Shown one piece after another: positions 40,001-54,400 of a stretch of 64,000 bases of DNA (the stretch's first letter is position 1; each line of letters opens with the position of its first letter). A program made the translations under genes and the position numbers. This DNA is from Paulownia fortunei (lineage: Eukaryota > Streptophyta > Magnoliopsida > Lamiales > Paulowniaceae): positions 15,364,925-15,428,924 of the forward strand of contig CM033123.1 in assembly GCA_019321725.1 (NCBI GenBank). Direction: 5' to 3'. The notes beneath the pieces are model-generated. The model did no database searches. It saw only the letters and a program-made list of their open reading frames with translations, and was not told the DNA's origin.

Positions 40001-41197
40001 TCTTTCAGAAGTTGGGCCTCGTGAGAGGCTCTTAAGGAAGTTTCTTGCATGGGTTGGCCTAATACCATCAACTCCTGAGCAAGCATTTGACCTTGACTCA
40101 CACAGTACTAGTTCTGAATCCAATTTAAGGTTCAATGCTGATTGACTATTATCCCACTAAACCTCTGATATGTTATATGATTTGATAATTAAACTGTGCA
40201 TGTTGATTGACATGTGTAGAGAGGCTGGCAGCCCATTGGTGCCTATGAAAAGTTTTGCATTATTAATCCAGTAGCAACCCATCCAAAGAGGAAGTTAATA
40301 ACCTTTCTAGAAGAGTTAATTTTAGAATCTTCTGATATCTTGACTTCAATATTTTCCAATAAAAAAAAAAAATCATTGATCAGTTAGTTACTAGAAACCT
40401 CCCTAATCATTGGTGTATGGGATCTATGAGTTTTTCCTCATCTATTTGAGAGTTCTTTCTTGGGATGGATCCTAACTGCACTTGGTCGTATTTAAAGGGA
40501 CACACAAGCTGCATAACTTCTTTCAGAAAATTGTCCAAGGACTGTATTGTTGAAATCCATTCCTTACTAGGTTGTCCAAGCCTGTCACATATCAGCATGT
40601 ATTTTGCTAAAGCAAAGAAACTCTGTTTCAAAGAGTTGTGCTTCCCACACATCTTGTCTTGATAATTTCAGGGCGCATCTTTCTCTCTAAACTGTCTTCA
40701 TCTCATTTTTACACTGATGAGTGGATGTCCAGGTTTTCTTCAATTCTTCAGTTCCATTGCATCATAGTTTATGAAGCCAGCAAACTTCTTAGCAAATCTC
40801 ACTCCCGTCTGATCCAGCATGTCATCATGATCAAAATATTCTCTTCCTGAAGCAACCCAAGCAGATAAAGCTGTTTGATCAACCTCTCCTTGAATATTAA
40901 AAGCTTGAGTAAGTTAATCATTTATTGATATCGCTAACATGTAATGTTATTTGTGGTGGCCATTCACTCAATAAAAGTGAGGTGCTACTGGCGTTCACAC
41001 CTGCCATAGCTCTTATCTTACGTCTCTGGAGGGGTATTCTTGTTGATCTGCCACAGGATACTTTCGGTGCATCGTGTTAGTTACTAGCACTACTTCCAAA
41101 GCATCTTCCTCACATGAGGCATAAGCCAACCTTCAAGATGTTCAATAATGCATAGGACTAGTTCATTTTTTTGCCATGCCAATTTGATTTAATCTGA

Positions 41198-41236
<39 letters not shown>

Positions 41237-44200
41237 GAGAAGCAGCTGGATGTCGCTATTATCTGTTTAGGACAGAATTAATCTTATTTTTGGTAGATGT
41301 TTGGCATCTGCAAATTTTTAATATATGTTGAAAATTTTAAGCTCAATGCAATGAAAAATTATGCCATGTGCATGTCTAAATATGATGTAATATGAGCCTA
41401 TTGTGCTATTTTCTTTTGGAGGAATTTAATCTGAATTAGGACTAAAGGCTTCTTGGTTTTTGTTATAAATACTTATAAGTGATGTTTTTATTTGTACAGC
41501 CCAATTTTCTTATCAAGGATATCACTTAGTGACATATGGAAACCTGCATCACCTAAATCTTGTGGAAATGACTTCGGGAAGATGTTAAAAAATGCCTTTT
41601 CAATTCTCTTCTCACAATCTATTCTCCAGGTACGTTATATGTGCATAATGTTCCTTTACTCTTTTGACTGAACTTTGATGCTTCCTTCTTGTTTTTGTGT
41701 CAGTACCAATTCTTTTAACATCTGTTCATAATTAGTCCAATCATACAAACCTCAGCTTCAAATTTGCTGTTCTGGGAGACCTGCAATTGATTAGTAGGAT
41801 ATATTTGGTAGCAATATGAACATTTGTGAGGTTTGGAATTGCTAAAGTTAGTGGATGTAATTGAAAAGATAGTACTCTAGCAATGATTGGCGGTAGGACC
41901 GTGAAGGATGCGGATGAAATGATAGGAAATGAGCATTTTCTATCATGTTGCACAGAGTTTGAAAAAGTGGAAAATTTCAGTGGAACTCAATGATGAATTT
42001 TACTTTCTCATTCACAATCAATTCCCAAGCCCTTGTTGACATCAGAACTACATAGACGGGACAAGCATCTGTCAGTCACCAAAAATATTCTATCTACTTA
42101 TTTTGTTAATTCATATTTAATCTATTTGACAGTGGATTAACAGGAATAAGGGGGTAGTTAACTATATAGAAACTATTTCTTTGTATCACTTTTGATTTTT
42201 TTTAACGATCACTTCTGAGTTAAATAAAAATGTCTTCATATAGGAGCTGGCATTCCAAGAATTAATCTTGCTTTATACTGAAGAAATTGGAGAAAGTGAA
42301 ACTACAGATCAAGCGGAGGTGCCTTCATTGCAAATGAAAATCTATGAGAGAATTCCTATTCCAGATTTGCCAGTAAATGCTTCAGCACTGAAAACCTTAT
42401 TCTATGAAAATGGTTTGCGTGGATGAATAATTTTTTTTTTTTTTTGTAGGTTGTTTTTCCTCACAGGAAGCTGTCTTTCCGTATTCTTGACACGGTATGC
42501 AGAATATGAACTAATCTGCTCCAGCTCCCCCAAATAGTGTTGCTGCCCTATTAAAAAATTAAGAGCATGAATTTTGATATTGAGGCATTACAAGATGCGA
42601 TACTTGAACATGAATCATAGTAATACCTAAAGATTATGGGAGAGAAAATGGATTGGTTAATAAGTGGGTGCAATGGACTTCTTTAGCAACTTGGTTTATC
42701 ATTTTTGAGCGTGAAGTAGTTGCTAGTGGAGCCCATTACTACAATCCTGGATTTGGAAGGAGCATATTGATGATCTTGTATGTCCAATGAGAAATCCTGG
42801 ATTTGGAAGGAGCAGATTGAAGATCTTGTACAATGAGAGGTGATTGTGATATCATTAGTTTATGAATGGATGGAATGGACTTCTCTAGCAACTTGAATTA
42901 ATCAAATACTTGTTAGTGGAGCCTATTATGCCGAAGTTTGCATGCCCCTGGGGCGTGAAAATCATGTTGTCACAGCCTATGCACAGTCAGGATAAGAAAA
43001 AAGCATTATCTGCAAATTGAAGCTTTACTACTCAAATTTCCCATCTGAACCCTTAATTAGTCTTCTTTCCCCTGCTATCTGAATCATCTGTCTCAAAATC
43101 ACAGTTGCAATGAAAAAAGGTTTATCTACCATAAATAGTGTAGTATTTCATGATATTAGGCATAGGTCTAAACCCCCAACCAGGATACTGGTGGTTTTAA
43201 GGTGAAAAAAAGAGTAACTTCAGCTAATACTGAGTAGATCTTATCCAATCATGTTCTCTATTTTTTGTTCCCCCCGTTTTCTTTCTTGTAATGGCCTCCA
43301 GTTATCAACTACCGAATGGAGGTGCTTATGTTGCTTTCTTCATTCAGTTGTCTTTAGTCAAAGTTTCCTTTTTTAGTGCCCAAGGAGAATATTATTGTGG
43401 GATAGCAATATTAATATCAAACTAGCGCTAAGTGATATCACCAATTTGTAGTTTTAGATCAGAGAATTGTTTGGTGTTGATTTACACTCGGTTTTGCATA
43501 GTGTTTATCTTATTAAATCACAAAACAAGGCACTCCAGTGGGATGATATCTTATTTTCATTCTCTATCAATTTAGGCACGTGTGTATGTGAAAATGTAGT
43601 TATAGGGGTTTTGTGAATATCATTTGAGGCTTGGAGCTATATGTTGTTCACAAATTTTACATACATACCCAAGGATGATAGAAGCATATGCTACAATATG
43701 TTGAAAACATGTTTAAGAAAATTCTATAAGCTTTATTCTGTCAGTTCCATGCCATCTAACACAAATAATCATCATTCCCCTTATCCTCCCCCTCCCCCTT
43801 TGATGCAAAGTTGAAGGCTCAAGAAAAAACATATATAAGGAAATTTTAATTCCACGATTCCTTCATCCTCTAATCTCTCTCTCTTAGAACTATTCTCATT
43901 TCTATGGAGTACTGTGAATGCATGTGCTACTCCCTGTGACAAATTGAATGCTCCTATTTTATTTTTGGGATGTCCACAAACAATGCTTTATTTCCTAAAA
44001 TGACAATTTTCTTTCCTAAGTTACATTCTCACTTAAGGTAATGTCGTAACTTTCGACCACTATTATAAGGGCACAAGAGTAAATATACTCAAAATTCTCA
44101 CTTTTCAACTGTTGTTTGAAACTTCATACCCATTCAAAATGGCACATTCAAATTGGGACAGAGGGGATAATACTCTCATAATGATTTACATTTTGGATCT

Positions 44201-47200
44201 ATATAGAAGTCATGGAACACAATGAAATTTAAGTTGGATATCCAAAGATAGAAATGACATGATTCCCCTGTATGACTTTACTCTCTCATGCAAAGTAGAG
44301 GGGATTGCTTTGTGGCCTGAATCATGGCCTTCTAGTTGAAGGAAGCTGGGATGTATAGCGGCAAGATATTCCCAAAATAAGGCTGGCCCTGAAGTGAATT
44401 CTTAGGCTAGAATCCTATTTTCCACGCCTAGTTTGTCATATGGTCTAATCATTTCCTTAAGTTTTGAAATGTGACCACAAGACCATGAAGACAGCTGGTA
44501 ACTCCAGCTTCTTCATCAGGTATCCTGCAACTTCAATACTTAAAACAGTGTCATTTTACTTTATAAATTCATAACAAATCCATCTTTTAGCAGCCAAGTA
44601 GCTGATGTCTATGAGGAATAATGATGATGCTTTCCCCATTGCAGCAACGCTTTCAACCAAGGGACCTCCACTTTGGCGGTAGCAATATTTAGATTCCATA
44701 TTGAGCCACTCTTCTGAGTTTTATCCCTTATGGGCACAGTGAAAAAACAAGGTAAAGTAAGGAGGAAAGGGAAACTTAATTATATATGAACTCTGAGCCT
44801 TAAGGTTCCTGCAAGGGGCTGCTAGCTGCCTTTATTAAGATTTCCTTTCTTTGCTTCTTTCATTTAAATTAGGACTGGCCTGGTTCAATTGTAAACACGG
44901 AAATGCGAGATTGGGTGATTGTCTTTTCCTCCTCACTTGTCAATTTCTCCCCCAATTCCATGATTATCTTTATTTTGCTTTGTCTGGCTGCTCTTAAGCC
45001 TCTTCTTCTGGTTGCCCATCTAGAGTGATGAACATGTCTGCTATCAGATACAAGTAGTCACATAGAAAGCTGTATCTATCTACCATTTTCTCATATTCCT
45101 TGCAATCCATTTAGTGAGACACTTCACAACAAATCATTGCCATTTTATGGAAACTCTGCCCTGGAACTTTCTCATTTGTTTCCATGTCCTGATGCATTGA
45201 CATAATTATGATCAAGAAGTGAAGTCATTATTTAAACCAACTTGTGACTACTAGTATAGCTACCATACATAGGAACCAGGTCAACAATCCCTGCATTGGA
45301 GAAGAGCAGATTGCCGGTTGCATTGCTTAACCAAGATTTTTTAACACAAGAATTGGAACACTTTAAAAACTGAGTTTCTTGTACCTTTTTCCAGAACGTG
45401 CCTTTATGAGCAGTTATGACTATACAATTGTTGATTTTTTTGTAATAGACTGGCCTAATTTCCTTTATCTGCGCAATGAGGGTCTTCCCCTCTTTTTTAA
45501 GTATAATCTTTAGCTTCTCCACGTAAGTTATATATGCAAATGGTTCTCATGGCCTACAATGTATTTCCATCTTGTGGCCATCTTATTTTACTGAAACATA
45601 TCCTCTCTACCTGTCTGTCATCTTTCTGTTTACCCATCTGTTGTGAAAAGAGGACCTTCTGACAGTAACTCTACGTAAGATTCATTCATCCCTTCCAATC
45701 CATCTCTCAAGAAGATGTGTTTATGCTTAAAAACTTGATGATTCATGTTTAGCATTTATTGTGTAAGAAACAGCTGGATTTGCTGTCTCAGATGCCATCA
45801 CTGGCCAATGACCTCTATTTCAGTAATTATATGAAAATTGGATGTAAGGAATGCTTGACAGAATCAAAAAAGAGTACTTGAGATTGTAACCTCAAAAGCA
45901 CCTTCCGCTTTAAAGTCGTGTGTCAGTGGAAGACCAAGTTGTAGGCATTGCTTGCATATGGCTAAATCACAAAAGAATTCCCTAAATGAGGCCCTGTAAT
46001 TGATGTTTGGTATGTGAGACCTACTTCATGGTTTTATTGCTTAATTCTGAAATTTTTCAAATTCCCAAAAATGTATGAAAGAAGGTTGAAATTAAGGGAT
46101 TAAAAATTCATGCCAGTACTGACACTGCCGAGATTACACAATAAATGGAAAATAGTGATGAGGACAGATATATTTACAAATAAATGTTAAATCAATTGAG
46201 TATTTGTCTCCACTTCTATGGATACGATAGTCACCTAATTTTATACCACAAAAGTGATATATAATTTAAGGCTGATATAAATCTAGCATTCTTATGTAGC
46301 TCTAGAAGATGCTGACTCTTCAATGAATGCATTTCCAATTCATTTTAAAATTATCAATGTGTTCGTGTTTACTATTCTTTAAACATATTTCTGCTGTTCC
46401 TTGAACAAATAGTTGCTAATTTGGTGATATGGATAAATCTTAATCACAGACTTGAATCTCTTCTGCAGGTACGCCTGGATGTTGCCACAATATTGGGACT
46501 TTTGGCATACTTCTTCAGTTATAAATTTGAAGACATTTTATCTTCACCGTATGTACTTGTATGTTCATAACTGCTTGCTTTAGAGGTTTTGCTCCATGAT
46601 TGGTTCTTAAGTTAAGCCCCATGGTTGATGTGATGTACTTACATAGTTTCAGGTTCATGGCCTCATGTACAGAGACACTCATGCATGCTTAGGTGCAAAT
46701 TTCTCAGACTTGTGGAACTCAGTTATTTGATGCAGGATCTTTGTACCATGACTATTGGATGACAATAAGCTTGGGGTTATTTTGAAGGATTTCAAGGTTT
46801 ATTGTTACAAAAGTAATTACTTTAGCAGGAAGCTAAGTAAGGTAGTGTCTAAGTGGAGAATCTTGTAAACGATCAAGACAAAAAAAATTTCCGAGAGTTA
46901 CAGGCTTTCTCTCTGCAGAATAAGAAACAGGAGATAAGGATAGAATAGATCAAACTTAGAATACTATACCTAGATCCTTCAGCGCCATACTGAGAAAAGG
47001 ATGCTTGGCATATAGAAGATAGTTGAATTGGTATGACTATCTCCAGTGAGCTTCAAAAAGCATTTGAACACTTAAAACTTCATATCCTTAAGTTGCTAGA
47101 CCAAGAGGGCTTCTGGTATTTGTCCATGGATAATTAAGACTAGTGTATGAAGTAGTAATACAAAGTAAGCTGTTGAAACATCTCATATGACTTAAACTAA

Positions 47201-50200
47201 AGTCCTAGCACACATTATAGCTGAACTTTCCAATGATTTCCATCGTATCTTGGCTATGTGAACAAGAAATGGCCAAGTAATTGTTACCTATGGCTTTGAA
47301 GCATGCTATATCAGGATAATGGAGGTGACATGTGAGTTCAAGTCATAGACCTTTTAAGAGGACAGTAAGTTTTTCATGGTGCAGGTTGCTGGACTAGGAA
47401 GCAGGAAATAGTAAGTTGAAGCATAAAAAGGACTTTTATTTTGGTGAGTTATTGATATTAATTGAGAAGAAGCAGGAAGAGAAAGATATGATGTACACCT
47501 TTTGGTGGATGCGATGCAACTTAATAAAATTTCAGCTAACAGCCCTATTTGTTGCCGTTGCCAATCAGAACTAGCGCAGTTTACTCTTCATTGTTTGGAT
47601 CTAATCATCCAACCCTGATTTCTCTTTTTGTTATATTTCTTACTTTATGGTGTACATTTCAGCCTTATACTTTGCAGAAATTCTAAGTTAAGATCTCTCA
47701 GATTTCTTCTTTATAAGCTCTAGCTGGTTCTCCAATAACCAGATGTCCTCAGAGTACGAAAGCAAAGGTATCTCAATGTTGTTGTTTGTCCTTCTTGCGG
47801 TGAAGATTTTATTTTACCCCCGCTGCTTCACTTGCTTCTACCCCAAACACAGAGGTAGGTCTGAACCTTACAGCTAGTTATTGGACGTGAAAATGAAGGG
47901 TGATGAAATTGGCCCTCTAAAATTGCTTATCACTTTGAGGAAGTGCCTTACAATAGAGCGCCTAAGCTAATCTTGGTGTGTTAAGATCAGCAATGAACAT
48001 GAAGAGAGATTTTTCTTCTGTAGATAGGAATTCATAGCAGAAGGATGAGAAAAGTATCTATGCAGTTAGTTGAAATTTTAGATATGTATGAGCAGGGCCA
48101 AACACCCCCACCCCCCTTCCAAAAGCAAAATATAAAGGTTATATCCACTAATAGTGAAGGAGTAGGAGTACAAATATTCAGTTCAGGGTTTAGAGCCCCA
48201 CGGCCACCATGTAAAATATTACGATATTTTTCTTTCTGCTGATAGCTCACCATGTCTATTTTGAGTTCATGTCAGAGGATAGAGTGATGCCAAGTTCGGA
48301 AGAAATTTTGTCAAGACAAAAGATTTGTAAGCATGATCATTAGGAGCTTTTCTCTGTTCTTGAATAGGCGAAAATATAGGGGGGTAGAGGTGCAAGCCAC
48401 TTTTATTCAAGAGATTTGCTGCCAGAGAGCATGCTATGAAGGTCCTACCCAGTCAATTTGGATAAAGCGGCCTAAAATTGTTCAGAACTGTTTCCTTACC
48501 TCATGCTGTTTAGGGGTTCTTAGTTTCCATTGCATCAAGTTGACCTAGAGTAACAAGCATATGTGCGTTGTGGATGGATTAGTCTACTATATAAATTAAT
48601 TCTGTCTCATTTTATTGTGAAACTTCCGTCTATTTTTTTGTCTTTCTCATTCAACTGTAGTATTGTCTTGTCACATCTAGAATCAAAACTACTTGCAACT
48701 TCACACTTTTTAAGATGCAGGGAGCACACAATAGAATACTCTTTAACATGCATTTGATGCATTTAAACTTTAAAGTAAAGTTTCTAAGCTATAAAGCTGA
48801 CCTATTGCATATCCTGCCTTTATTTCTAATTAATTGCGATCTTTTTTTTCCCTCTAAACACAAACTTACTTTATCTTACCTTGGATGTCACTCATCTGTG
48901 ATTTTTACTTTGTAAATAACAAATTATCCTCACTGTACTTACACCTCAATATGAGGATTCTTATTGACAAATTCATTCCTGCTCTTGGAAACATCTGGGA
49001 ACTGCAATTTTTTGATCCCTTGTGAGGACAATGCAATGGAGCTTACATTGATTGTCAAGGAAGAAAAACCTAGTGGAAGAAAAAAATAATAATAATTTTG
49101 TTCCTTGTAATAAGAGGGCCATTATCAGTTCATGTCAATGCCTGACTTACAATAATTCATCTAATCATTACTTAGATGTAAATGAGTTTGTAAAGGTTGT
49201 TTGGCTTGTATCATTTGTGCAGATCCGCAATACTTTTAGATGTGATTGCAGCCAGTGCACTTGTGATATATGTGACTCGTGTACTTTTGGGCTACAAACA
49301 AACAAGGGATAGATATCAAGTGAGCTGAGCACATTCCTTTCTCTAGTTTCTTTTTGTTGTTTCAAAAAAAGAGTGCATCTTTGCTCAAGCTTACCTGTTT
49401 AAAGATTTATTCAGCTTCTGGTCAATAGGACGCTCTACGAGAAAACAGTAGCTAGTGGCTTTGGTTCCATTCATTTTCTTCTTGATGCTTCTGAACAACA
49501 GCAAGTGAGAAACCACTAGACTTGTATTAATCTTTTCATTTTGATGTTGATTCCCCTCTACTTCAGTCCTCTGGGGCAGTGGGCTTAAATAGATTTGTAT
49601 GCCTCATTCTTTTCCTCTGACACTTGATGCAGTACAAAGAAGCCATTTTGGTATATGCAACCCTACTTAAAGCAGAGAGTGGCCAGGTCAGTTTTATGGC
49701 CATTATTCTTTTTGTGTTTCTGGTAGTTTGTTTGTCAGGCTTTAACCTGAGAATTCTGCTTGTTATAGCTCTCAGGTGATATTTCCATTTGATTAAGAAG
49801 AAATTCTGGTTGTGTACAAAAAAGAACTCTGCTCAGAGCGAGAACATCTTAAATTTGCATATTTAATGTCAGTTCCATTTTAGACGGTTGGACGCCATGT
49901 GCTTCCTTTGCTTCATCATTCTTTATTAACTTGGAGTTGTTTTTGTCTCTAATATACTGTTTGGACTTGGTTTCACTCTAATAAATTTGCATATTTTTTT
50001 GTGTACTTAATAATTGTATCACCTAGAATTTGGTTGAATGCAGGTGACAAGCACAAGAGCTATTGGAGATAAATGTGAGACATTTATTTATGATGTTTTT
50101 CAGGAGAAGGTAATCAATCAAGGAATCATTTATTTATTTAACTCTTTCTGTCGTCTGTGTGATGATCATCATTGTGTTAAGTTGTATGTATGCAGGTTGA

Positions 50201-50348
50201 GATGCCAGTTGACAAGGCCATAGAGACACTGTTGAGGCTGGGTCTTGTAGTAGACAAGGTTGTTGATGGACAAGTTGTACTGCAGGCTATGCCCTGTAGC
50301 AAGGCATATACCGTTCTCCAAAATCGTTGGAATAGTCTAATCAACTAA
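31043..50348 (+). CDS. DUF3754 protein, probably chloroplast membrane
   Basis: Fourteen exons: 31043-31413, 32165-32479, 34103-34282, 34908-35043, 39798-40129, 41500-41629, 42244-42372, 42450-42494, 46469-46548, 49223-49319, 49415-49504, 49633-49686, 50044-50109, 50196-50348; 725 aa, phases consistent throughout. The N-terminus is rich in Ser, poor in acidic residues and resembles a chloroplast transit peptide. Middle exons give 'CLDSILHAEHK', 'RVAIPGRFQRAFMKLLYSAE' and 'IPIPDLPVVFPHRKLSFRI', typical of the DUF3754 family. Two adjacent hydrophobic helices (about 551-565 and 576-592, 'LLDVIAASALVIYVTRVLLG') form a likely membrane hairpin, followed by 'LYEKTVASGFGSIHFLLDA'. No catalytic motif is visible and the molecular function is unknown. 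Related to Arabidopsis At3g19340 as I recall it. Start is the only Met with an open upstream leader. Introns 4 and 8 are 4.8 and 4.0 kb. Confidence 0.85.
35044..39797. other. DUF3754 gene intron 4 (4.8 kb)
   Basis: Long AT-rich intron. I found no recognisable gene or retroelement in it; the short frames here are not supported by homology that I know. Confidence 0.6.
40407..40900 (-). other. Antisense coding-like fragment inside DUF3754 intron 5, unidentified
   Basis: On the minus strand, 40750-40897 translates as a 48-residue open stretch with ordinary coding composition ('TALSAWVASGREYFDHDD', 'RFAKKFAGFINYDAMELK'). A second open stretch (40407-40652) follows it downstream in a different frame. 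I do not recognise the protein. It could be a decayed gene or transposon fragment, or chance. There is no sign of an intact start, stop and splice structure. Confidence 0.25.
41200..41234. repeat. (CT)n microsatellite in intron
   Basis: 35 bp of CT repeat in intron 5 of the DUF3754 gene. Confidence 0.97.
42495..46468. other. DUF3754 gene intron 8 (4.0 kb)
   Basis: Non-coding apart from a local 50-bp-spaced duplication: 'aatcctggatttggaaggag' occurs at 42743 and 42793, each followed by a near-identical 'attga.gatcttgta'. A second pair, 'atggacttct.tagcaacttg', flanks it at about 42672 and 42868. No gene is supported. The minus-strand frame at 45232-45522 is unrecognised. Confidence 0.55.
46549..49222. 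other. DUF3754 gene intron 9 (2.7 kb)
   Basis: Non-coding. It contains a C-rich patch near 48102-48118 and several short chance frames. No element is identified. Confidence 0.55.
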
Positions 50349-51462
50349 CTTTGTCCAACTCAAAGTTTCCAATTGATTATTTGGTAGAGACCTAAAAAAA
50401 CCACTTATGAAATTATAGTCTAGTTTCTGTTTTTATTTCTGTATGTTGAGAACATTAGTTTCAAAGAAAATGGTGAATTTGATCAGACACAGAGACAGGG
50501 AACAACTTCTGAAAATCTAGTTAATTGAGCAAAGTTGTTACCAAGTGGAAAATCCAAACAAAAATTAAATTTGTTGAGTATTCGTCATAACCTCAGAATG
50601 AATTGCTGTGTTTTTAATGAAGTGGTTTTATGTGATTGAAAATTTTAAATAAAGAATACCTATGGTGATAAATTTGTTATTTTCAATGCAAATCTAGGAA
50701 TATGTTCATAGGTGATTATGTATTTTAGAATTAGAATGAGGTTTGAATGAATCAAGTTCAAAATGAAGAAAAATAAAAAGAACATGTGCACCATCACTAT
50801 AAGCAAAGTTTGGTGAATCTTGCATGGCCATTCACAATGATAGTAGCATTTTCCCTTTTAATTCTTCAATCTCATGAAAAAACAGAGCATGGTGTCAATA
50901 TATTAAAATGATCATGATCTATGTACAACTTATAATATCATACGAGTACAGCTACATACCTAATACATGTTATTTTATGGTGATATCACAATTTTACTGG
51001 GAATGGTGGTATGGGACACTATAACTTGATTTTCTAAAATGCTTGATAACAAACTTGTAAAATTTTGTAAAGTATAACTTTTCCTTTTTGAATATGAAAA
51101 ACACATAAAGCTAAATACATTTTCATTTTACACTCTACAAATTTAATAAAACCCAATCAATATTTCTCAACAATATAAATATATTAGAAATGAAAATCTA
51201 AAAATAAAGATTAACTTGGGAAAATAAATTGATTTCCAATGATTAGAGGTGTCTTAAGTGTTGACTGCCTGATGAATGACCGTCTCTGTGGGCTTGTGGG
51301 AGTCTTTCACACGAACACGGTGTTGGGTTGGTATTTGGTACTTGGTAGGTAAGTCATTTAGATATGTATATCCATCCACGGCTTTTTTCATCTTCATCAT
51401 TGTCAAACTCGCACACTCTAAAATCCAAGTAATTTTCACTGGTAAAGGGAAACAAGAATCTA
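50349..51462. other. Intergenic region between DUF3754 and aquaporin genes
   Basis: 1.1 kb of AT-rich DNA. It should hold the 3' flank of the upstream gene and the promoter and leader of the aquaporin gene, both on the plus strand. No distinct element is seen. Confidence 0.6.
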
Positions 51463-54400
51463 GTGGCGATGAGGGGGGCAATCAAGGCCGCGATAGCCGA
51501 TGGCGTGCTGACCTTCATGTGGATTTTCTGTGCATCGTCGCTGGGTGCCCTTACATACATCGTCGCTTCCGCTCTGGGTGTGGCCCAAGGCCTCCCCACC
51601 CTTCTCATCACCACATTTCTCGTCTTCCTTCTCTTGTTCATATTTGGATTCATCGGCGATCTCTTAGGTGGGGCTACCTTCAATCCCACCGCCACCGCCG
51701 CCTTTTATGCCGCCGGCTTTGGTGGCGCTGACTCTCTCTTCTCTGCTGCCCTCCGCTTTCCTGCTCAGGTCACTAATTAACTAGCTAACTAATTCATTAG
51801 TCAACTCTACTATGATGGAATGGAATTACCATATACTATTAAGTCTATATCATCCACGACGCATCTTTGATAACGAATGATATAATAATGACCCTTTTCA
51901 TGAACTCCCCATTCAGAGGGGTATACTGATCACTGTTGTTTAGGTAGCCGATTGGAGATCCATTTCTTATTCTCAAACTCCGCAATTTCCTGCTAATTGA
52001 AGGCTGTGTGTTCCATTTAGATACCTTAAAGGCTAATTATTTGAACATGTGTTCCCTGCCAATCCCTCAAGCATGAAGAACAATGTGGATGTCCATTTTC
52101 CTTGAAAGTGCTTTGAAATTGTCTGAACACTTGTATGTATAGGCAACTTTTTCCATTTTATTTTCGTGAAAATTTTGAAATATTTCCTGTACACTCGACA
52201 GGCAGCTGGTGCAGTGGGCGGTGCACTTGCAATTTTGGAGGTTATGCCGTTGCAGTACAAACACATGCTTGGAGGCCCTTCTTTAAAGGTGGACTTGCAC
52301 ACTGGAGCAATTGCCGAGGGGGTATTGACTTTCATAATCACCTTTGCAGTCCTCCTCATTGTCATTAGGGGTCCAAGCAACGTACTTATAAAGAACTGGT
52401 TGCTTGCTATGTCAACTGTGGCACTAGTAGTTGCAGGTTCCAGTTATACAGGACCTTCCATGAATCCTGCCAACGTAAGCAATGCATCACCTTTTACTTA
52501 TACTTTTACATTTTGGAAAGTTTATCAGAGAATCTTGTCTTTTATGCTTTTCATAATTTATGTTCAGTTAGTCTTGCATTTGATTGTCAGTCTTAATTAA
52601 ATATAGAAACAGTGAGGAAAGATATTCTTCTTTGCTTAGAGTGAAGGTAAAAGCTTTAACATTTCTCCCTTTATTGTATCCTTGGTGTTTGAATATAGAC
52701 TCTTATCTGATTTCCTAATAAGAATCTCTCTAGAAATCAGAGGCCAGGTAATACTATCATGGCATTTATTGGATGAGTGTCCACTGACATAGACTGAGTA
52801 ATTGTTTGCTGTAATAGGGTGGTAATCCGGTTGCAGAAAGCGTACATTCCTCATTGGGTCGTTCTCTGAATGAGCGTCAAGCTCCTCAGCCACAAAATCT
52901 TCTCCATTTCCTCTGACATGCATGAATGCATGATACTTCTTATCTGGTGCTCAGTTTGAAAGTAGGATACAGTGGCTATGGGAAGTGGCATTAGGTTGTC
53001 TAGTCTCAGCCATCACCTGGACTATGGCTGCCAGTTATTTCTGCTGGAAGGATTAAGGAGAAGTTTTACTTGAAATACAATGAGGAAATAGTAAGGAGAA
53101 AACACCGGCACTGTTAGAGCATATGGTACAATGGCGACTCAGATGTACATTAATAAGATGAGTTGAAGCATCCTCCATTAGATTCATAGGATGCAGTTTT
53201 GTGCTACTGTAGAAAATATGTGTGAAGAATAGCTACCTTCTAGGTGTTTGCATATTGTTCTTAACACTATGGAGATGTTTCTATTCTTCTGATGTCTTTT
53301 AATTTCTTTCATATCCATGGTGTTTTTCCTTTTCCTACGTATTCTTTCTCTCTTCCCGTATTTTTCCCAATCAGCTCCTTTTTGCATAGTCCTTGATTTG
53401 TCATTTATTCTTTCCTGTTTTAAAATTTTCACTTTGGAAAAGAATTTTGATCAGCGAGTTTTTGGTCCTTTTCCCTCGATGGTATATACCTTCAAGAGCT
53501 GGCTTCATACAGATGCCTCTGAAATCTATTGGAGTTGTTTATTTTCAAGTTCTGGTCCATTCATTTGAAAGATACAAAATATCATTTATAACTGCATCTT
53601 AAAGAGAATTAAATAACTTCTTAAAATTTAACTTCTGACCTAGAGTAACAATGGCGAGTCAGAACTGTTCTGCGGATATCAGTCTTTGTCTTCTGAGAAA
53701 AAGGAATGTCCTACATATGACTGTCTTCTTGTAGGGTTCGATATAATCGCAGGGGTATACGTAGCGAAAAATTAAAATTTTTATCAAACATAAATTTAAC
53801 CCGTTTGATTCGAAAGCGATTTTAACGATCGCGCTTATTCAAGTGAATATATAAATAATATAAAATCGGATTATACCTTTCGTGCACTCCGGTTGTTGTA
53901 GGGAATGAAGCAATCAATTGCTTATCCTGGACTATTAGAACTCGCAGGGATCCAAGTGTCTCCCCTCTATCAGGTCCACGATACAGAAGAGCAACACCAA
54001 TCAAAAGGATTCGCTAGTATCCTTTTAATTATTTACTAATCTAGAACCGGAGTATATTTTCAAGAACAATAAAGATTGATTATTTAAGTTCTTGAAACAA
54101 TAATATGAAGAGAATAACAAGAAACTGATTTTTTTTTTTTTCTTTTCTTTTCTTGGAGAGTAAAAATAGAAGACTTTTAAACAAAATATTTTTACTCAAA
54201 TTTTTGAATTAATTATGTAATTTTCATCCATTATATATATAGGGTTGAAAATTTTAATCATTTTCCAGCTCTTGGAAAATTTTTCAATTTTGAACTATTT
54301 CAAAAAAGAATTCTAAATCTTCCAAGAACTCTTCTTTTTTCTCTCTCTTTTTGTATGTGGACTAATTTGAAACTACATTAATCATCAAAATTATCTACAT

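Noticed and set aside
45232..45522. 96-codon minus-strand frame in the DUF3754 intron
   Set aside because: Not recognised, no splice or promoter context; probably chance.
51276..51731. 151-codon frame overlapping the aquaporin exon 1
   Set aside because: Shifted-frame shadow of the GC-richer aquaporin exon; the SIP1 frame has the conserved motifs and splice phases.
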